From Helichrysum umbraculigerum (lineage: Eukaryota > Streptophyta > Magnoliopsida > Asterales > Asteraceae), in NCBI GenBank assembly GCA_949592205.1, contig CATIUR010000003.1, positions 161,995,759-162,059,758 on the forward strand: a DNA stretch of 64,000 nt, in the 5' to 3' direction. Position numbers and translations under genes: made by a program. The notes under the pieces are model-generated. The model saw only the letters and a program-made list of their open reading frames with translations. It was not told the DNA's origin and ran no database searches. Positions 9,206 to 22,256 of the stretch are shown one piece after another (within the stretch, counting starts at the first letter, position 1; each line of letters opens with the position of its first letter).

Positions 9206-10153
9206 GGCCAAAATACATTTTAGTACCCTGAATTTGGCTAACCGGGTCTCCTACTACCCTGAACTATTGATGGTACACCATGGTACCCTGAACTTGGAAA
9301 CTCGGTAAAATTACTACCCTGACTCAGCTAACTCGATCATGTGCAAAACATGTGACTAAACTTTGTTAAAACTTAACGGGCACAACTAAAATCCGTTAAT
9401 TAAAAGGTTGAATCAGATCCAAATACCTGCAACTTCTTCATAACATTCGTACCATAAAATCCAAGTTGAAATTAATATCCCCAAATAGGAAAAGATAAAA
9501 GATTTTTTATTGTAAAAGATAAAACCTTTTTCATGGGAAAAATGAAATTCAAGACTCAAACCTTGCTACAGTGTTAACAAGATAAAGGCTTCTGTGTTTA
9601 CAAGATCCGATTAAGCGATGAGAATGAGTGGCTGTGGTTACTACTTGCTACATCATCCCATCATAATATAATTAATAATAAAAATCAACTCTTGAAAAAG
9701 TGATAGGAAACAAATATCACAAATTCATTCACTATTTCATATCTTTAGAGTTTAGACCTTCGGTCAGCCCAAACCCCAACCACAACTGCAACCATTAAAT
9801 GCATTTAATCGTCCGTCATCTAGCACCCTCCTTAATCGCATTAGATATTTTCATACATCACCGGTCACTTTAATCGGGATCTTGAGTTTAGGTTTTTTTT
9901 TCTATTTTGGCCAAGAGAAGGAAAAGATGCAGGTATTTGGATCTGATTTAGCCTTTTAATTAACGGATTTTAGTTGTGCCCGTTAAGTTTTAACAAAGTT
10001 TAGTCACATGTTTTGCACATGATCGAGTTAGCTGAGTCAGGGTAGTAATTTTACCGAGTTTCCAAGTTCAGGATACCATGGTGTACCATCAATAATTCAG
10101 GGTAGTAGGAGACCCGGTTAGCCAAATTCAGGGTACTAAAATGTATTTTGGCC
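9206..10153. mobile_element. 948-bp non-autonomous Mutator-like element
   Basis: It starts GGCCAAAATACATTTTAGTA and ends with the reverse complement. The inverted repeats run about 230 bp (9206-9436 and 9924-10153) and differ at only a few positions. The 9-bp target duplication TAGATTTTA flanks it at 9197-9205 and 10154-10162. The central 480 bp has no coding frame of note. Long inverted repeats plus a 9-bp duplication are the hallmarks of MULEs. The right end lies about 380 bp past the COPT5 stop. Confidence 0.9.
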
Positions 10154-10537
10154 TAGATTTTAGAGCTGTTTGTTTATAAAGCAAACAAAGAATGCAAACT
10201 CTTCCATCTGTCTGATCATATGTCAATGTGAAAGTTCAATTCAATCAAAAACAAAAGTCAACAACAGCCACAAACACTGAAATTTTCATCCTGCATAATT
10301 GAATAACCAAAAACCTAAATCCGATTCAGCGATCGAAATTCATAACATATATAATCAGTAATTTAGTTGATTACAATTCAAACCGAAACAAATATATAGA
10401 TATAGATATAGATAATATAATAATGATACAGAACAGAAAATACACCTTGAAATTCACCTATATTTTAAGTTTTTTTCAATTTCGATCCTATCAAATTTTA
10501 AAAATAAACACAATCAGAATCAGGATCAAGTAATTAA

Positions 10538-10984
10538 TTAAGCGCAAGCACAAGGATTATCAACAACAACAACTTGTTCATCATCACCGCTCCTAAACAA
10601 AAAGTATCCAACAGCAAGTCCAACGACGATCGCAACAAACACACCGCCATTAAACGACATAATCGAAAGCATAAGAAAATAACCTATGGCTGAATTGATT
10701 CCAAACAGTAACGATCCAATAAACCGATTACCGGTAACAGGAAGCAGTTTCTTATTCAATAAAGGAGTAGTTGTAGTTGTAGTTGTACCGGTGGTGGTGG
10801 AATTAGGAGCGGATGATGATGACAGGAGCTTGAATCTGAGGCGTCGATCTTCCATGTATTGATAGAAAACAGAGAAAATAAAACATACGATTAAGGAGAG
10901 GGAGTAGGTGAACCATGAATCGGTAGTCCATGAGGTGAAAAGGAGCGTAACGTTACGGCTCCAGTAGAAGGTCATGTGCATCAT
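10538..10984 (-). CDS. COPT5: COPT5-like copper transporter (Ctr family)
   Basis: An uninterrupted 148-residue frame, close to the usual COPT5 length, with no intron. The N-terminus MMHMTFYW is the methionine-rich copper-capture start, and the Met before HM is the natural start. Three hydrophobic segments follow, at about residues 23-42, 88-108 and 112-130. Helix 2 carries the LMLSIMSF methionines, and helix 3 has G-x-x-x-G spacing in AIVVGLAVGYF, which packs the trimeric pore. The C-terminus ends DNPCACA, a Cys motif that binds Cu(I). The cytosolic loop has a Thr-rich repeat encoded by GTTGTAGTT units. COPT5 exports copper from vacuole or prevacuole and matters under copper shortage (family knowledge). 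The gene looks intact. Confidence 0.9.
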   Translation of the reverse strand: MMHMTFYWSRNVTLLFTSWTTDSWFTYSLSLIVCFIFSVFYQYMEDRRLRFKLLSSSSAPNSTTTGTTTTTTTPLLNKKLLPVTGNRFIGSLLFGINSAIGYFLMLSIMSFNGGVFVAIVVGLAVGYFLFRSGDDEQVVVVDNPCACA

Positions 10985-11699
10985 GGTTGTGAATTGCGGT
11001 GGTTAGTGGTGGTTGTGTGGTGGAATTGAAGGTTGCGTGAAGGTTATGAGAAAATGATGATAAGTAAGGAAAAATAAAAATAAAGAAAGGGGAGAGTTGT
11101 GGAGAGTTATGGGGGAATCAGGAATGGGTGTGGGTGGGGGGTATAATGATTGGGGATTGGATAGTGTTTGGTTAACTGTACTGCAAAAGGGTATGGTAGT
11201 ACAGTACCAATTCTTATTTTTAACTTTATAGTTTGTACTACTCTTCCTTGTTTATCTCGGTATTGGACAAATCATCGGTTGTCACGGTGTATTTTTTTTA
11301 CTCCGTATTTTGTTCGTATTTAAGATCGCCTCGTCAGCAAACTGAAACTGATTGGTCACTTTTTGACACATCAACTTTTTCAAAGGTACCTCAAACTAAC
11401 GGATATCTTACAGCAATAACACCGTCACTTTAAATTTTAGACCCCACATTTATCAATTTACTTTTATTTCTATACACTAAACAAAAAAAGCAATTAAATA
11501 TAAGCTGGCCTCACACAAACACAAGCGAAGCCTGGTCAGTTTACCGACGGAAGGAACCGATTGAACTAAACCGATGTTCCATGACATTGGTGTTGGTTTC
11601 GTCGGTTCCAACCGACGGTGAGCCGACGATACCAATGGGAGGTCTCTAAAGTAATATTACATACAACTATGTAAAACACATGTAGTAGTATAGAATTAC
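10985..11699. other. COPT5 upstream region and intergenic DNA
   Basis: It holds the presumed COPT5 promoter and leader (reading leftwards), purine- and G-rich near 11080-11150. At 11540-11625 CCGACGG and CCGTCGG words are mixed with a short GTCGGTTCCAACCGAC hairpin. No gene was seen. No TATA box can be assigned with confidence. Confidence 0.4.
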
Positions 11700-12513
11700 T
11701 AATGGCGGTGTACAAATTGTTTTTCTTTATGCTAGTATTATGATGCTAAATTGTGTATAATATGAAGTAGATAATTTGTTCGCGGGTCAATTTTATAAGA
11801 AAGAAATTGGAAATGTTAAGTGCAGCTTACGACACATAATTTTATGATACCTAATTTTACGTGTTAGAGTGTTAGACTAAAATTATGATCTTTTTAAGTA
11901 AATATTGATAATAAGAAACCAAGAATGTAACTTTAATAAATATTTTTTAGCTTAAAAGCTCCTACCATTCGTGGAGCTAATAGCATGTATGCTATGCTTC
12001 TTTCAGATAAATACATTGCATAATTCTTAAGAGGTTGATAATCCTAAGTCCTATTGTAATTGTAATTACTGAATATATATGAAAACACAGTTATGAAAAC
12101 ATAGTTATGGAGATCACTTTCCTAAAGCAATATTTCGACCCTAATCGATGCTCCGGGTTCACGAAATTCACTTTGGGATAAAACGCAGAGTATGATTTTG
12201 CACCAAAATCAGAATCCCTTTTTGCTTATGTGTGTGTTTTTGTGTTTGTAATAATGCACATATATAGATGCCACCAAAAGAAGCAGTTACAAAACAGTTA
12301 TAACCATTTTTCCAAATTCAATGAATCTGGTCATTTTTCTGGGTTCATTGAATGTAGTCAATTTGCGTTAACCATAATAACCTACAATGAGGCATGGCCC
12401 CCTTTACCCCCGTAATTTTGGTTGAGCCCGGTATTTAGTAACTTAGCCGGGTATGCACTTCGCATCACCTACCCCGTGTCCACTAATCCGCCAACGCACT
12501 AAAATATACAACA
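11700..12513 (-). mobile_element. 3' LTR of a decayed copia element
   Basis: Read on the minus strand, the sequence begins TGTTGTATATTTTAGTG at 12513, just after a purine-rich tract (AAAATGGGGGAGGAT; plus 12514-12530) that fits a polypurine tract. Downstream, reading leftward, it shares long similarity with 39027-39620 (TTCGCGGGTCA, CCTAC.ATTCGTGGAGCTAA, AAATACATTGCATA). The RNase H end of a copia pol lies at 13042-13210 in the matching orientation. The outer end near 11700 is set only by where similarity stops. Confidence 0.6.
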
Positions 12514-13041
12514 ATCCTCCCCCATTTTAGTGCAATGCCTTTTGCATAAAATAATCAAACACAAACAAACTTATGCATAAATGAAAATGTCACGCATATT
12601 GAATGTTCATCTTAGTACATTACACATTCAACATATTTGAGAATCAGGGTGTTCTAGGAATTGAACCCTTCAACCCATTTGAATACTTGAAGATAATATA
12701 CACATAAGTTCAATACTACACATAAACTAATCCTGACACTATACAGGCCATGTGTCCATATCCATTCATGAATGTATACAAAGCTAAAGTCCTAACCTTC
12801 TTGAAGCGGCCACACTTCACATTCACATAGATAGCTCTTTTCATCATGCATCTGCAAGTGCAGTTTTTCAAAAGAACTATTAAGAAGTTATACTTCAAAC
12901 TAACCCTCATGCAGATCTGAGCACATAGCGTGGGATGACATGTGATTCACAATGTGCTTCAATCTCTAAGTGTAAGCTTTCCACATTAAATTCAGCTTCT
13001 AATGCCTATTAGAAAGGAATTGGGTGTCTTACCATCAGAGA

Positions 13042-13210
13042 TTAAATGGACTTTAATCCCATCTCAAATGCAAACTTATCAACCAAGTCTCTAGCTAATC
13101 CCTTCGTCAAGAGATCAGCTAAGTAATGTTGAGATCTCACAAATTCAACCGATATCACCCCATTCGTGATTAACTCACGGATTATACTGTGTCAAACACC
13201 TAAGTGGACT
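13042..13210 (-). pseudogene. Copia RNase H, C-terminal part
   Basis: Minus-strand translation gives SIIRELITNGVISVEFVRSQ, then LADLLTKGLARDLVDKF and MGLKSI before a stop. This is the usual end of Ty1/copia pol. An in-frame stop and a small deletion lie just before this stretch. The N-terminal half of the same domain is at 38811-38923, 25.6 kb away, because other elements inserted between them. Confidence 0.8.
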
Positions 13211-14213
13211 ATAAGTTTTAACATCCGTAAATCGGACCTAGTTGTTTTATGTTATTTCCTGATTTTAAAATAATATTAAATGTGTTTGGAAATAATATTG
13301 TTTGAATTATTTGAAAATAACTAGGAAATAAGTTTCAGGACTTATTGTGGTTAGTGAAATATTAATTGTTTTAAATTAATATAGTGGACGGAACAATAAA
13401 ATGTTTGGACTCGCAAATGGTTTTCGGGTTCCAGACAATAGATTGAGAAGGGGTATTAAATTATACCCGTATAATTGAAGGTCGGTTTAGGAGCCGACCT
13501 CCTTCCTTTTTATTTGTTTTCCTCCTTTCATTTTTTTTGAAAACTAAAAACACAAAAATTGAAGAAATCAAAACCAAAACTTTGAACCAAATTAGTTGCG
13601 ATCTTGATTTAGCTTCAATATCTGATTTATCACCATCATCAACATGTTCTTAATCCATATGTAAGTGTTCTTAGAATTGATTTATTCAAATTAGATTTAT
13701 GGATGATTTGTGAGAATTGAATGTTAAAAGCATGTTATAATTATTACATGATGATTATATGAAGTTATTTGATGTATTAAACTGTTAGAAACAGAGTTTT
13801 TGTGGTTTTGGTTAGATTTTACGAGCTGTTAGGTTTGAACAGGAAGAACAGGTTCTGCTACGCTCCAGGTCGCGACGCGATGGGTGTAGAATCACGACGC
13901 GAAATAGTGTAGGTCGCGACGCGATTTAAAATTTTATGTTTTTGCAAATTCCAAAAGTGCACAAGTGTTTAGGTGTGTTTTTAGCGACGAAAAATTTGAT
14001 AGAATTTTAGTAAACTCGGATTGGGCTGAAATTCGCATGGTCACTCGGAAACGGCCCAACGATCAAAGCTCTATTCTAAGAGCCTAGGCGGTTTTAGGCC
14101 ATTCGGGGTCGTTTAGGGGTCGAAAATGGCATTTTTGGGTTTGTGGACTTCATTTCAGGACTTTCTGATTTTATTCCGAATTGGACTTTTGTTTTCTTAG
14201 ACCTCAGGGATTA

Positions 14214-14903
14214 TGTGACACTCGACCAATTAGGGCTAGAAATTTGCGCCTAATCATTTTGTAATACATGTAATTAGTTCCATGTTAGGCTAATTGTATG
14301 TATTATTACGTGTATTTATAAATATACGCATTTACGTGATTCTATTTAATCGTGCATTTTATTATATCGGCCGAATTCCGATACAATAATACGGACGTTG
14401 GTGAACTCAAATATTAAATAATATGAAATTATTTAATAAACATAGTGATTTTCTAAATATTATTTCGATAATATTTCATAAGTATTTCGTATCGTATCAA
14501 TTAAGTAATACGCGACCAAAACGCGTGAAACGCTCCCAACAATCGAATAAATGTCAAAATATATTTTATAAGTTAAAATATATTATTTTGGATAGAAATT
14601 ATTTAAGTGAAATATCGTATTTCAAACCGATAACAAAAACGCTTAATTTAAACGTTACACGATAAATTAATCGTAACACGACTCCGCGAACCGCTACCGA
14701 CACGTCACCATAACATTTTAATAAATGTTTCTAAGTAATAATAAGTATTACTCCGAGTTAAAAATATCAAAGTTTAAGCGTTACTCGAAAATACGTACGT
14801 ATAATATTAAACATTTAATTTAACGTTTAAACGATCGGGTAAACGAACACGGGTATAATACCAAAGTTTGGAGACAAGATTTAACAAATCTTGCCTCCCT
14901 TTT
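14214..14903 (+). repeat. Chromovirus 5' LTR, first part
   Basis: Starts TGTGACACTCGACC and matches 34834-35523 almost base for base. It ends at the CTTTT target duplication (14899-14903) of the inserted minus-strand element. A conserved 80-codon frame inside it is only a by-product of LTR identity. Confidence 0.9.
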
Positions 14904-17026
14904 TAAAACGCCCTGAATTCAACAGTTTTTTTTTTTTTAAAGTAAAGTCATTCATAATTTAGGTCCCATTTAATTTCTACATTTTATTCCATTTGAAATC
15001 CACGTTTGATTTATACATATTCAAATGAATACAACGATGACACATTATATCAAAATCATAATAATTTGGGCGATTTATACAATGGTAATTCAAAACGACA
15101 ATTCAATAGAATGAGAAACTTGTCTAATAACATCACAAGTTTCTATCCACGCTACCTTCTTGAATCCTTTCATCCAATTGGTTCAAAAAAACCAAACACC
15201 TACAACATAAAACCACTGATACGAGTAAGCATATAGCTTATAGAGTATACAAGCAATCAAATAAATAACTCACCAAAACAACCCACAAGATACAATTATC
15301 AAATAAACACTTATTTCCTTTAAATAAATCGTATTGAGCCACAATAGAGATTTCACCATATTTCGTACGGATTCATGATCCAATAGATACAAATAAGCAT
15401 GACACCAATCATATATTGATACAAAGCTTTATAGATACCAAGTAGTGCTAAACACTTATTTCGTGATATTCATTTATTTCGTAATAAGCAATCTCTACAA
15501 TACTAAATCCATATACTCCACATAATTCACATAATCCTCCTAATTCACATAATTCTCCTAATTCACATAATCTTCCTTAATTCACATAATGCTACAATTT
15601 CACATAATCCACATACTTCAATAATCCACATAATACTATACTATTTCCAAATAACCCAACTACTAACAACAATCAACAACTATGGTCAACAACAAATATC
15701 AACTTAAGATTCAAGATACAATACAACATAAGAACCACCATAAGAAACAACTATAAAAGATAAACAATATTCCAAACGATTGTATGAACCTCTTGCTCGT
15801 AAGCAATTCGGAGCATACAATCATTATTCAATTAATTCTCGTATCACTCACCTTTGCCTTTTTAAGCAAACACATGATATCACTCTAGAATAGCCCATCC
15901 ATCATTCTTGACCACCTAGCATATAATACATAGATACAATAACACATTTAACAACTAGAAATCATTATAACCAATACTTCAACAATATCAATCCATCACT
16001 CTTAATGGATTGATCATATTACACTTAACCCTTTATTTCATAACTTACATCATCATATACATAACTTGATTACTTGTATTCCATTTTGATCATCATTAGT
16101 GATAACCATAATCATTTCAATTCACTTGATCATAATCATTCTTATAATCATAGTTAATCATATTGTTTAATTCTCTTGATTCAATACTTCAATATCTATT
16201 AATCATATTCCAATAACCTTTTTAAACACCAATTAAGGTGTATTAACACCAATTCATCATCATTTACACAAAACCCACTTCAATCACTATATACCAAATT
16301 CAACTTATCAAATTCTATAGTGGGTTAATGTTAACAACCATAATTATTTCACTCCTATATCATAATTCAATCATTATCATCCCCTAATTCGAATTAAAAT
16401 CAATAATCCATCAAAACCCACCAAACCCTCAAGAACACCATCCATGATTCTTCAATTTCAATCCATTTTAATGATACTACACTCACTAGTGAGCTTATCT
16501 ATTATCAATTCAACATATTTCATACTTAATTTCGTATTAGAATCATTAGTTTTATAATTCCCCATGAAAACCCATAAAATCAAGATTCTAAGTTAAAAGA
16601 ATTGAGAAACAATACTTACATGATGATAAAAGTGATGATTCTTGCTTGAATTCGAATTGGAGAGCTTCAATTTTGTAGTTTTGATTCGATTTCAGGTTAG
16701 GGTTTAAAGTTCGTGAGTTTTCTTGATGTCGTGAAGTTTCTGGGATTTCATAAAAATGATACGTACATATCCATATTAATAATAAGAATAAGTCTTATTT
16801 CGTGCCCCGTACTTATCATTGTCTGGAACTTAAAACCGACTCACAGTTATTGATTTCACATAAATCCCTCAACTTATCATACTTAACATGTTCAGTCCCT
16901 CCAAGACTTAATTCTTCGTAACTCAAGTCCTATAGACACAAAATACCTTTCAAAGTTAGTCCTTCTAACTTAACAATTAAATCGTATAATTTAAAACTTT
17001 AAGGATACGAAATTTGGGATGTTACA
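14904..17026 (-). repeat. LTR a (3' LTR of the non-coding element)
   Basis: 2,123 bases, bounded by TAAAACGCCC (left) and GGGATGTTACA (right). It carries private variants near its left end (AATTTAGGTCCC, TTCAAAAAAACC, CTTATAGAG) that LTRs b and c lack. It includes short AATTCACATAATCCTCCT-type repeats at about 15520-15600. Confidence 0.9.
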
Positions 17027-20000
17027 AGTCTCCCCCACTTATTTCATTCGTGTCCTCACGAATGTCACCTGTATAGATTCGTATTAATACTTTCTCTACT
17101 AGTGCGGAAGCGTTTATTTCATATATGATACTTTACACAATCAATTGATTCATAACATGAATCTACATCACTCATGTATCTACAAAATCTCTTTGATTCA
17201 TATTTCATTTTAGTTTCAGACAACCCAATACGTATATTACATTAGTCTTAATAATTTACCAGCTATTTATTTCGTACTAATTTAATTACATAATCATTTA
17301 GCATTAATTCACACTGAAATAGATACTAGACACAACACAGGTTAGCACCAGCTACACTAACATGAGTACTAACAACAACATATTTCGTATTATCATATTA
17401 GCTACGTCAGCAAAGCATGAATACCAAAATCATTGTATTTCGTAATCAGTTTTAATACAGGATCAGTACTGACCGCAGCTAGCAACTGATCAATCATAAA
17501 TTCATAACCATATTTCTATATTATGTTATTTCGTAATCAAATTCTATTTCTGTTAACCTATTACATGTCACTTAATAAATTCTCCCCCACTTAAGATTTA
17601 TCATACTACTTTTAATAACAGAATTCATAATAAGATAATAGTTTAGGAGTGAACACTGTTTTATTTCGACTAACATCTATTTCTTTTATAATAGGTACCA
17701 CATTGTGACTATAGTCTAGTGGTTTACTATTTCTATATTCCATACTGAAATCACATCATACTAATACTATATTCATTCATAAGGCATAGGCTTACATGTT
17801 TATGTCTTTATCCGATACAATTCAATACTACCTTTCTAAAATTACATTAAATCCTTTTGATTTTCAGCAGCCTCAACAATTCCATGTGAATAGCATAATA
17901 TAACTACGTTGGCCAAACGTCGTCAGATTATGTCATACACACTTCCTTCTCAGGCTATTTCACACCATCCAGTTTTAATGTAATTTCCATATAAACACAT
18001 AATACAATGATCTCCAACAAGCAAAACACTTGCTAACACTTTGATCACATATATTCAGCTTATTTCAATTAATAGATTTCACATAAGCAAGAAATTTCAC
18101 ATATTCTAGTCAATATCATTTATTTCACCTTCCAACTTATCTCTAATGAATTTATCTTTTGATTCATTCATCAGTCAATTAAATACATATATTTCTGACC
18201 ACACAACAACTAATCATATAATGATGACATATATTAATCATGTCATTATTTCACATTATTTATTTCACACTTACACATCTAGTCAAAATCAAACAACAAT
18301 TGAGCTTAGGTAGAGATTAAACTCTCAAACAGACCCGCAGTCCATAAATATCCTTGTGCTTAGCACATATTTCGAATAATTAATATTTCGTATGATCGTT
18401 ATTTCGTAATAAAGAATCTTTACACTAAAGCTCAACTACACAATTCATAATAAAAACATATCATTATACTAAATTCACAAAGTACAATGATAATAACAAA
18501 TACATAGTTGTATAAAACGTCTTCTTTAATCACTTAAAATAATAACACAATCTGTATATTTCGTAAACATATCCACAATTTATTTCGTTAATTGTTTGAC
18601 CATAGTAAAAACAAATTCACTAACCACATATACATGTATTCTCCCTCAGGAGCAATTATTTCCAATTTAAAATAATACATTAAAATACTAATCGGATCTT
18701 ACAATATCATATCACATTTATATGATGGATTACTTATTTCTCATTAATTTAATTCATATTCCAAATCTGTAGATCACCAGGAATAGATTTTAGATACATA
18801 TTTGATTCAATACACAATTTCTAATAATACATTTAGCCACAGGAATGCTTCCTGAGCTTAAAGAAACAAAAGTCAAATTCGAAACATAAAGCAAAAGTCC
18901 GAAACAAGGTCCGAAAAACTGTAAAATGCCATTTTCGGGCCCCAAACGACCCCGAAGTACCCAAAACTGACTAGGCTATAGTATATAGCTTTGATCATTG
19001 GGCCGTTCCCGAGTGACCATGCGAATTTCAACTCATTCTGAGTTAATGAAATTCGTCACTAAACCGTGACCCTGAAAAGACTTTGCATTTTCAAAATTTG
19101 CAAAATCTTTCGAAATTTTTCATACAAACGCGATCCGGAATGAGAGGGCTGGATCGCGTTCACCTTTAGAAAATATTCTGTCACCGTTTTACACTTGGCA
19201 ACGCGATCCGGGTCAAGATGGCTGGATCGCGTTCCTAAGAAATTTTCAGACCTGCAACTTTAGTTGCAAAAATACAAAATTTAAACGCGAATATCTCTCA
19301 AACCGTAAAGAATTAAGGTCTGAAATTTTGCAGGCACCTTCATATAACCAAAATGCAACTTTCTATTTTTCCACTTTTTCAAATTACAAGTTTTACGAGA
19401 AAACGGACGTCTCACCAAATTATGGTCATTTTGGACCAATTTAGTGGACAACTCATATTCCAAACCACTTGGTTTTAGATTCTGGTCTTTTGCCAACATA
19501 TTCCTGCATCCATTTATGACTTAAATCAATGATCACAACTACCATACTTGAATCATTACTTATTTTGACACCTTGACCCGTTTGGGGGTCCATTTGGACA
19601 CTTTCATTGATTCTAACAAAATTTAACTATTTGACACTTGATTTCGATTCATTTTAACATCGTACTATATTTCTTGATTCATGATCATCCAATTAGATCA
19701 TATTTCAATATTTAACCCATTGATCACAATTTCACCAAAACTATGATCAATATCCATATATTTCAACATCTAACCATATTATCACTATATAATATTTCTA
19801 TTACCCAATTTGACACCCTCATATTCCAGTTTGACCTTTTCAAGTCAAAGATACATTTTTCAATGACTAGGCTAATTACTATTTTAACAAATCATGAAAT
19901 TCCAAATCCTATTACATAAGGTTCTAGACCTCATTAAACGTTCTATTATTAATTCTACACATATTAACCATCAAATATTTCGCTACAGGGAATCATATCA

Positions 20001-20128
20001 ATTCAAGCAATCAATTCTATTACTACTCATAATTAAGATAACAATTCAAATAATTCATACAGGTTTAAGCTTAGGCAATCCTATTGTGGATTACCTAATT
20101 CTCTTAAACCATCGCTCTGATACCAACT
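17027..20128 (-). other. Internal region 1 of the non-coding element
   Basis: No gag or pol motif in any frame. A polypurine tract (minus strand GTGGGGGAGACT, plus 17027-17038) abuts LTR a. The primer site is plus 20114-20125, three bases from LTR b, complementary to initiator Met tRNA (TGGTATCAGAGC on the minus strand). At 19130-19240 the words GCGATCC and GGATCGC recur. Its 18900-19460 part, read on the minus strand, resembles the middle of the solo LTR and of the 47311-49553 LTR, so the internal region is partly LTR-derived. Confidence 0.8.
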
Positions 20129-22256
20129 TAAAACGCCCTGAATTCAACAGTTTTTTTTATTTTTTTTTATAGTAAAGTCATTTATAATTTTGGTCCCATT
20201 TAATTTCTACATTTTATTCCATTTGAAATCCACGTTTGATTTATACATATTCAAATGAATACAACGATGACACATTATATCAAAATCATAATAATTTGGG
20301 CGATTTATACAATGGTAATTCAAAACGACAATTCAATAGAATGAGAAACTTGTCTAATAACATCACAAGTTTCTATCCACGCTACCTTCTTGAATCCTTT
20401 CATCCAATTGGTTCAACAAAACCAAACACCTACAACATAAAACCACTGATACGAGTAAGCATATAGCTTAGTGAGTATACAAGCAATCAAATAAATAATT
20501 CACCAAAACAACCCACAAGATACAATTATCAAATAAACACTTATTTCCTTTAAATAAATCGTATTGAGCCACAATAGAGATTTCACCATATTTCGTACGG
20601 ATTCATGATCCAATAGATACAAATAAGCATGACACCAATCATATATTGATACCAAGCTTTATAGATACCAAGTAGTGCTAAGCACTTATTTCGTGATATT
20701 CATTTATTTCGTAATAAGCAATCTCTACAATACTAAATCCATATACTCCACATAATTCACATAATCCTCCTAATTCACATAATTCTCCTAATTCACATAA
20801 TCTTCCTTAATTCACATAATGCTACAATTTCACATAATCCACATACTTCAATAATCCACATAATACTATACTATTTCCAAATAACCCAACTACTAACAAC
20901 AATCAACAACTATGGTCAACAACAAATATCAACTTAAGATTCAAGATACAATACAACATAAGAACCACCATAAGAAACAACTATAAAAGATAAACAATAT
21001 TCCAAACGATTGTATGAACCTCTTGCTCGTAAGCAATTCGGAGCATACAATCATTATTCAATTAATTCTCGTATCACTCACCTTTGCCTTTTTAAGCAAA
21101 CACATGATATCACTCTAGAATAGCCCATCCATCATTCTTGACCACCTAGCATATAATACATAGATACAATAACACATTTAACAACTAGAAATCATTATAA
21201 CCAATACTTCAACAATATCAATCCATCACTCTTAATGGATTGATCATATTACACTTAACCCTTTATTTCATAACTTACATCATCATATACATAACTTGAT
21301 TACTTGTATTCCATTTTGATCATCATTAGTGATAACCATAATCATTTCAATTCACTTGATCATAATCATTCTTATAATCATAGTTAATCATATTGTTTAA
21401 TTCTCTTGATTCAATACTTCAATATCTATTAATCATATTCCAATAACCTTTTTAAACACCAATTAAGGTGTATTAACACCAATTCATCATCATTTACACA
21501 AAACCCACTTCAATCACTATATACCAAATTCAACTTATCAAATTCTATAGTGGGTTAATGTTAACAACCATAATTATTTCACTCCTATATCATAATTCAA
21601 TTATTATCATCCCCTAATTCGAATTAAAATCAATAATCCATCAAAACCCACCAAACCCTCAAGAACACCATCCATGATTCTTCAATTTCAATCCATTTTA
21701 ATGATACTACACTCACTAGTGAGCTTATCTATTATCAATTCAACATATTTCATACTTAATTTCGTATTAGAATCATTAGTTTTATAATTCCCCATGAAAA
21801 CCCATAAAATCAAGATTCTAAGTTAAAAGAATTGAGAAACAATACTTACATGATGATAAAAGTGATGATTCTTGCTTGAATTCGAATTGGAGAGCTTCAA
21901 TTTTGTAGTTTTGATTCGATTTCAGGTTAGGGTTTAAAGTTCGTGAGTTTTCTTGATGTCGTGAAGTTTCTGGGATTTCATAAAAATGATACGTACATAT
22001 CCATATTAATAATAAGAATAAGTCTTATTTCGTGCCCCGTACTTATCATTGTCTGGAACTTAAAACCGACTCACAGTTATTGATTTCACATAAATCCCTC
22101 AACTTATCATACTTAACATGTTCAGTCCCTCCAAGACTTAATTCTTCGTAACTCAAGTCCTATAGACACAAAATACCTTTCAAAGTTAGTCCTTCTAACT
22201 TAACAATTAAATCGTATAATTTAAAACTTTAAGGATACGAAATTTGGGATGTTACA
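20129..22256 (-). repeat. LTR b (middle, mosaic LTR)
   Basis: 2,128 bases. In its left part (to about 20690) it has the variants of LTR c (TTCAACAAAACC, CTTAGTGAG, GATACCAAGC, GCTAAGCAC). In its right part (from about 21599) it has those of LTR a (ATAATTCAAT, GAGCTTCAAT, AAAACCGAC). The switch point is therefore between about 20690 and 21599. Confidence 0.9.

Noticed and set aside
11540..11625. CCGACGG/CCGTCGG inverted words as a mobile element
   Set aside because: Only short words and one small hairpin, with no defined ends or target duplication.
15520..15600. CRISPR-like regular repeats (AATTCACATAATCCTCC units)
   Set aside because: The units are short, unequal and contiguous without spacers, in plant LTR DNA; simple tandem repetition.
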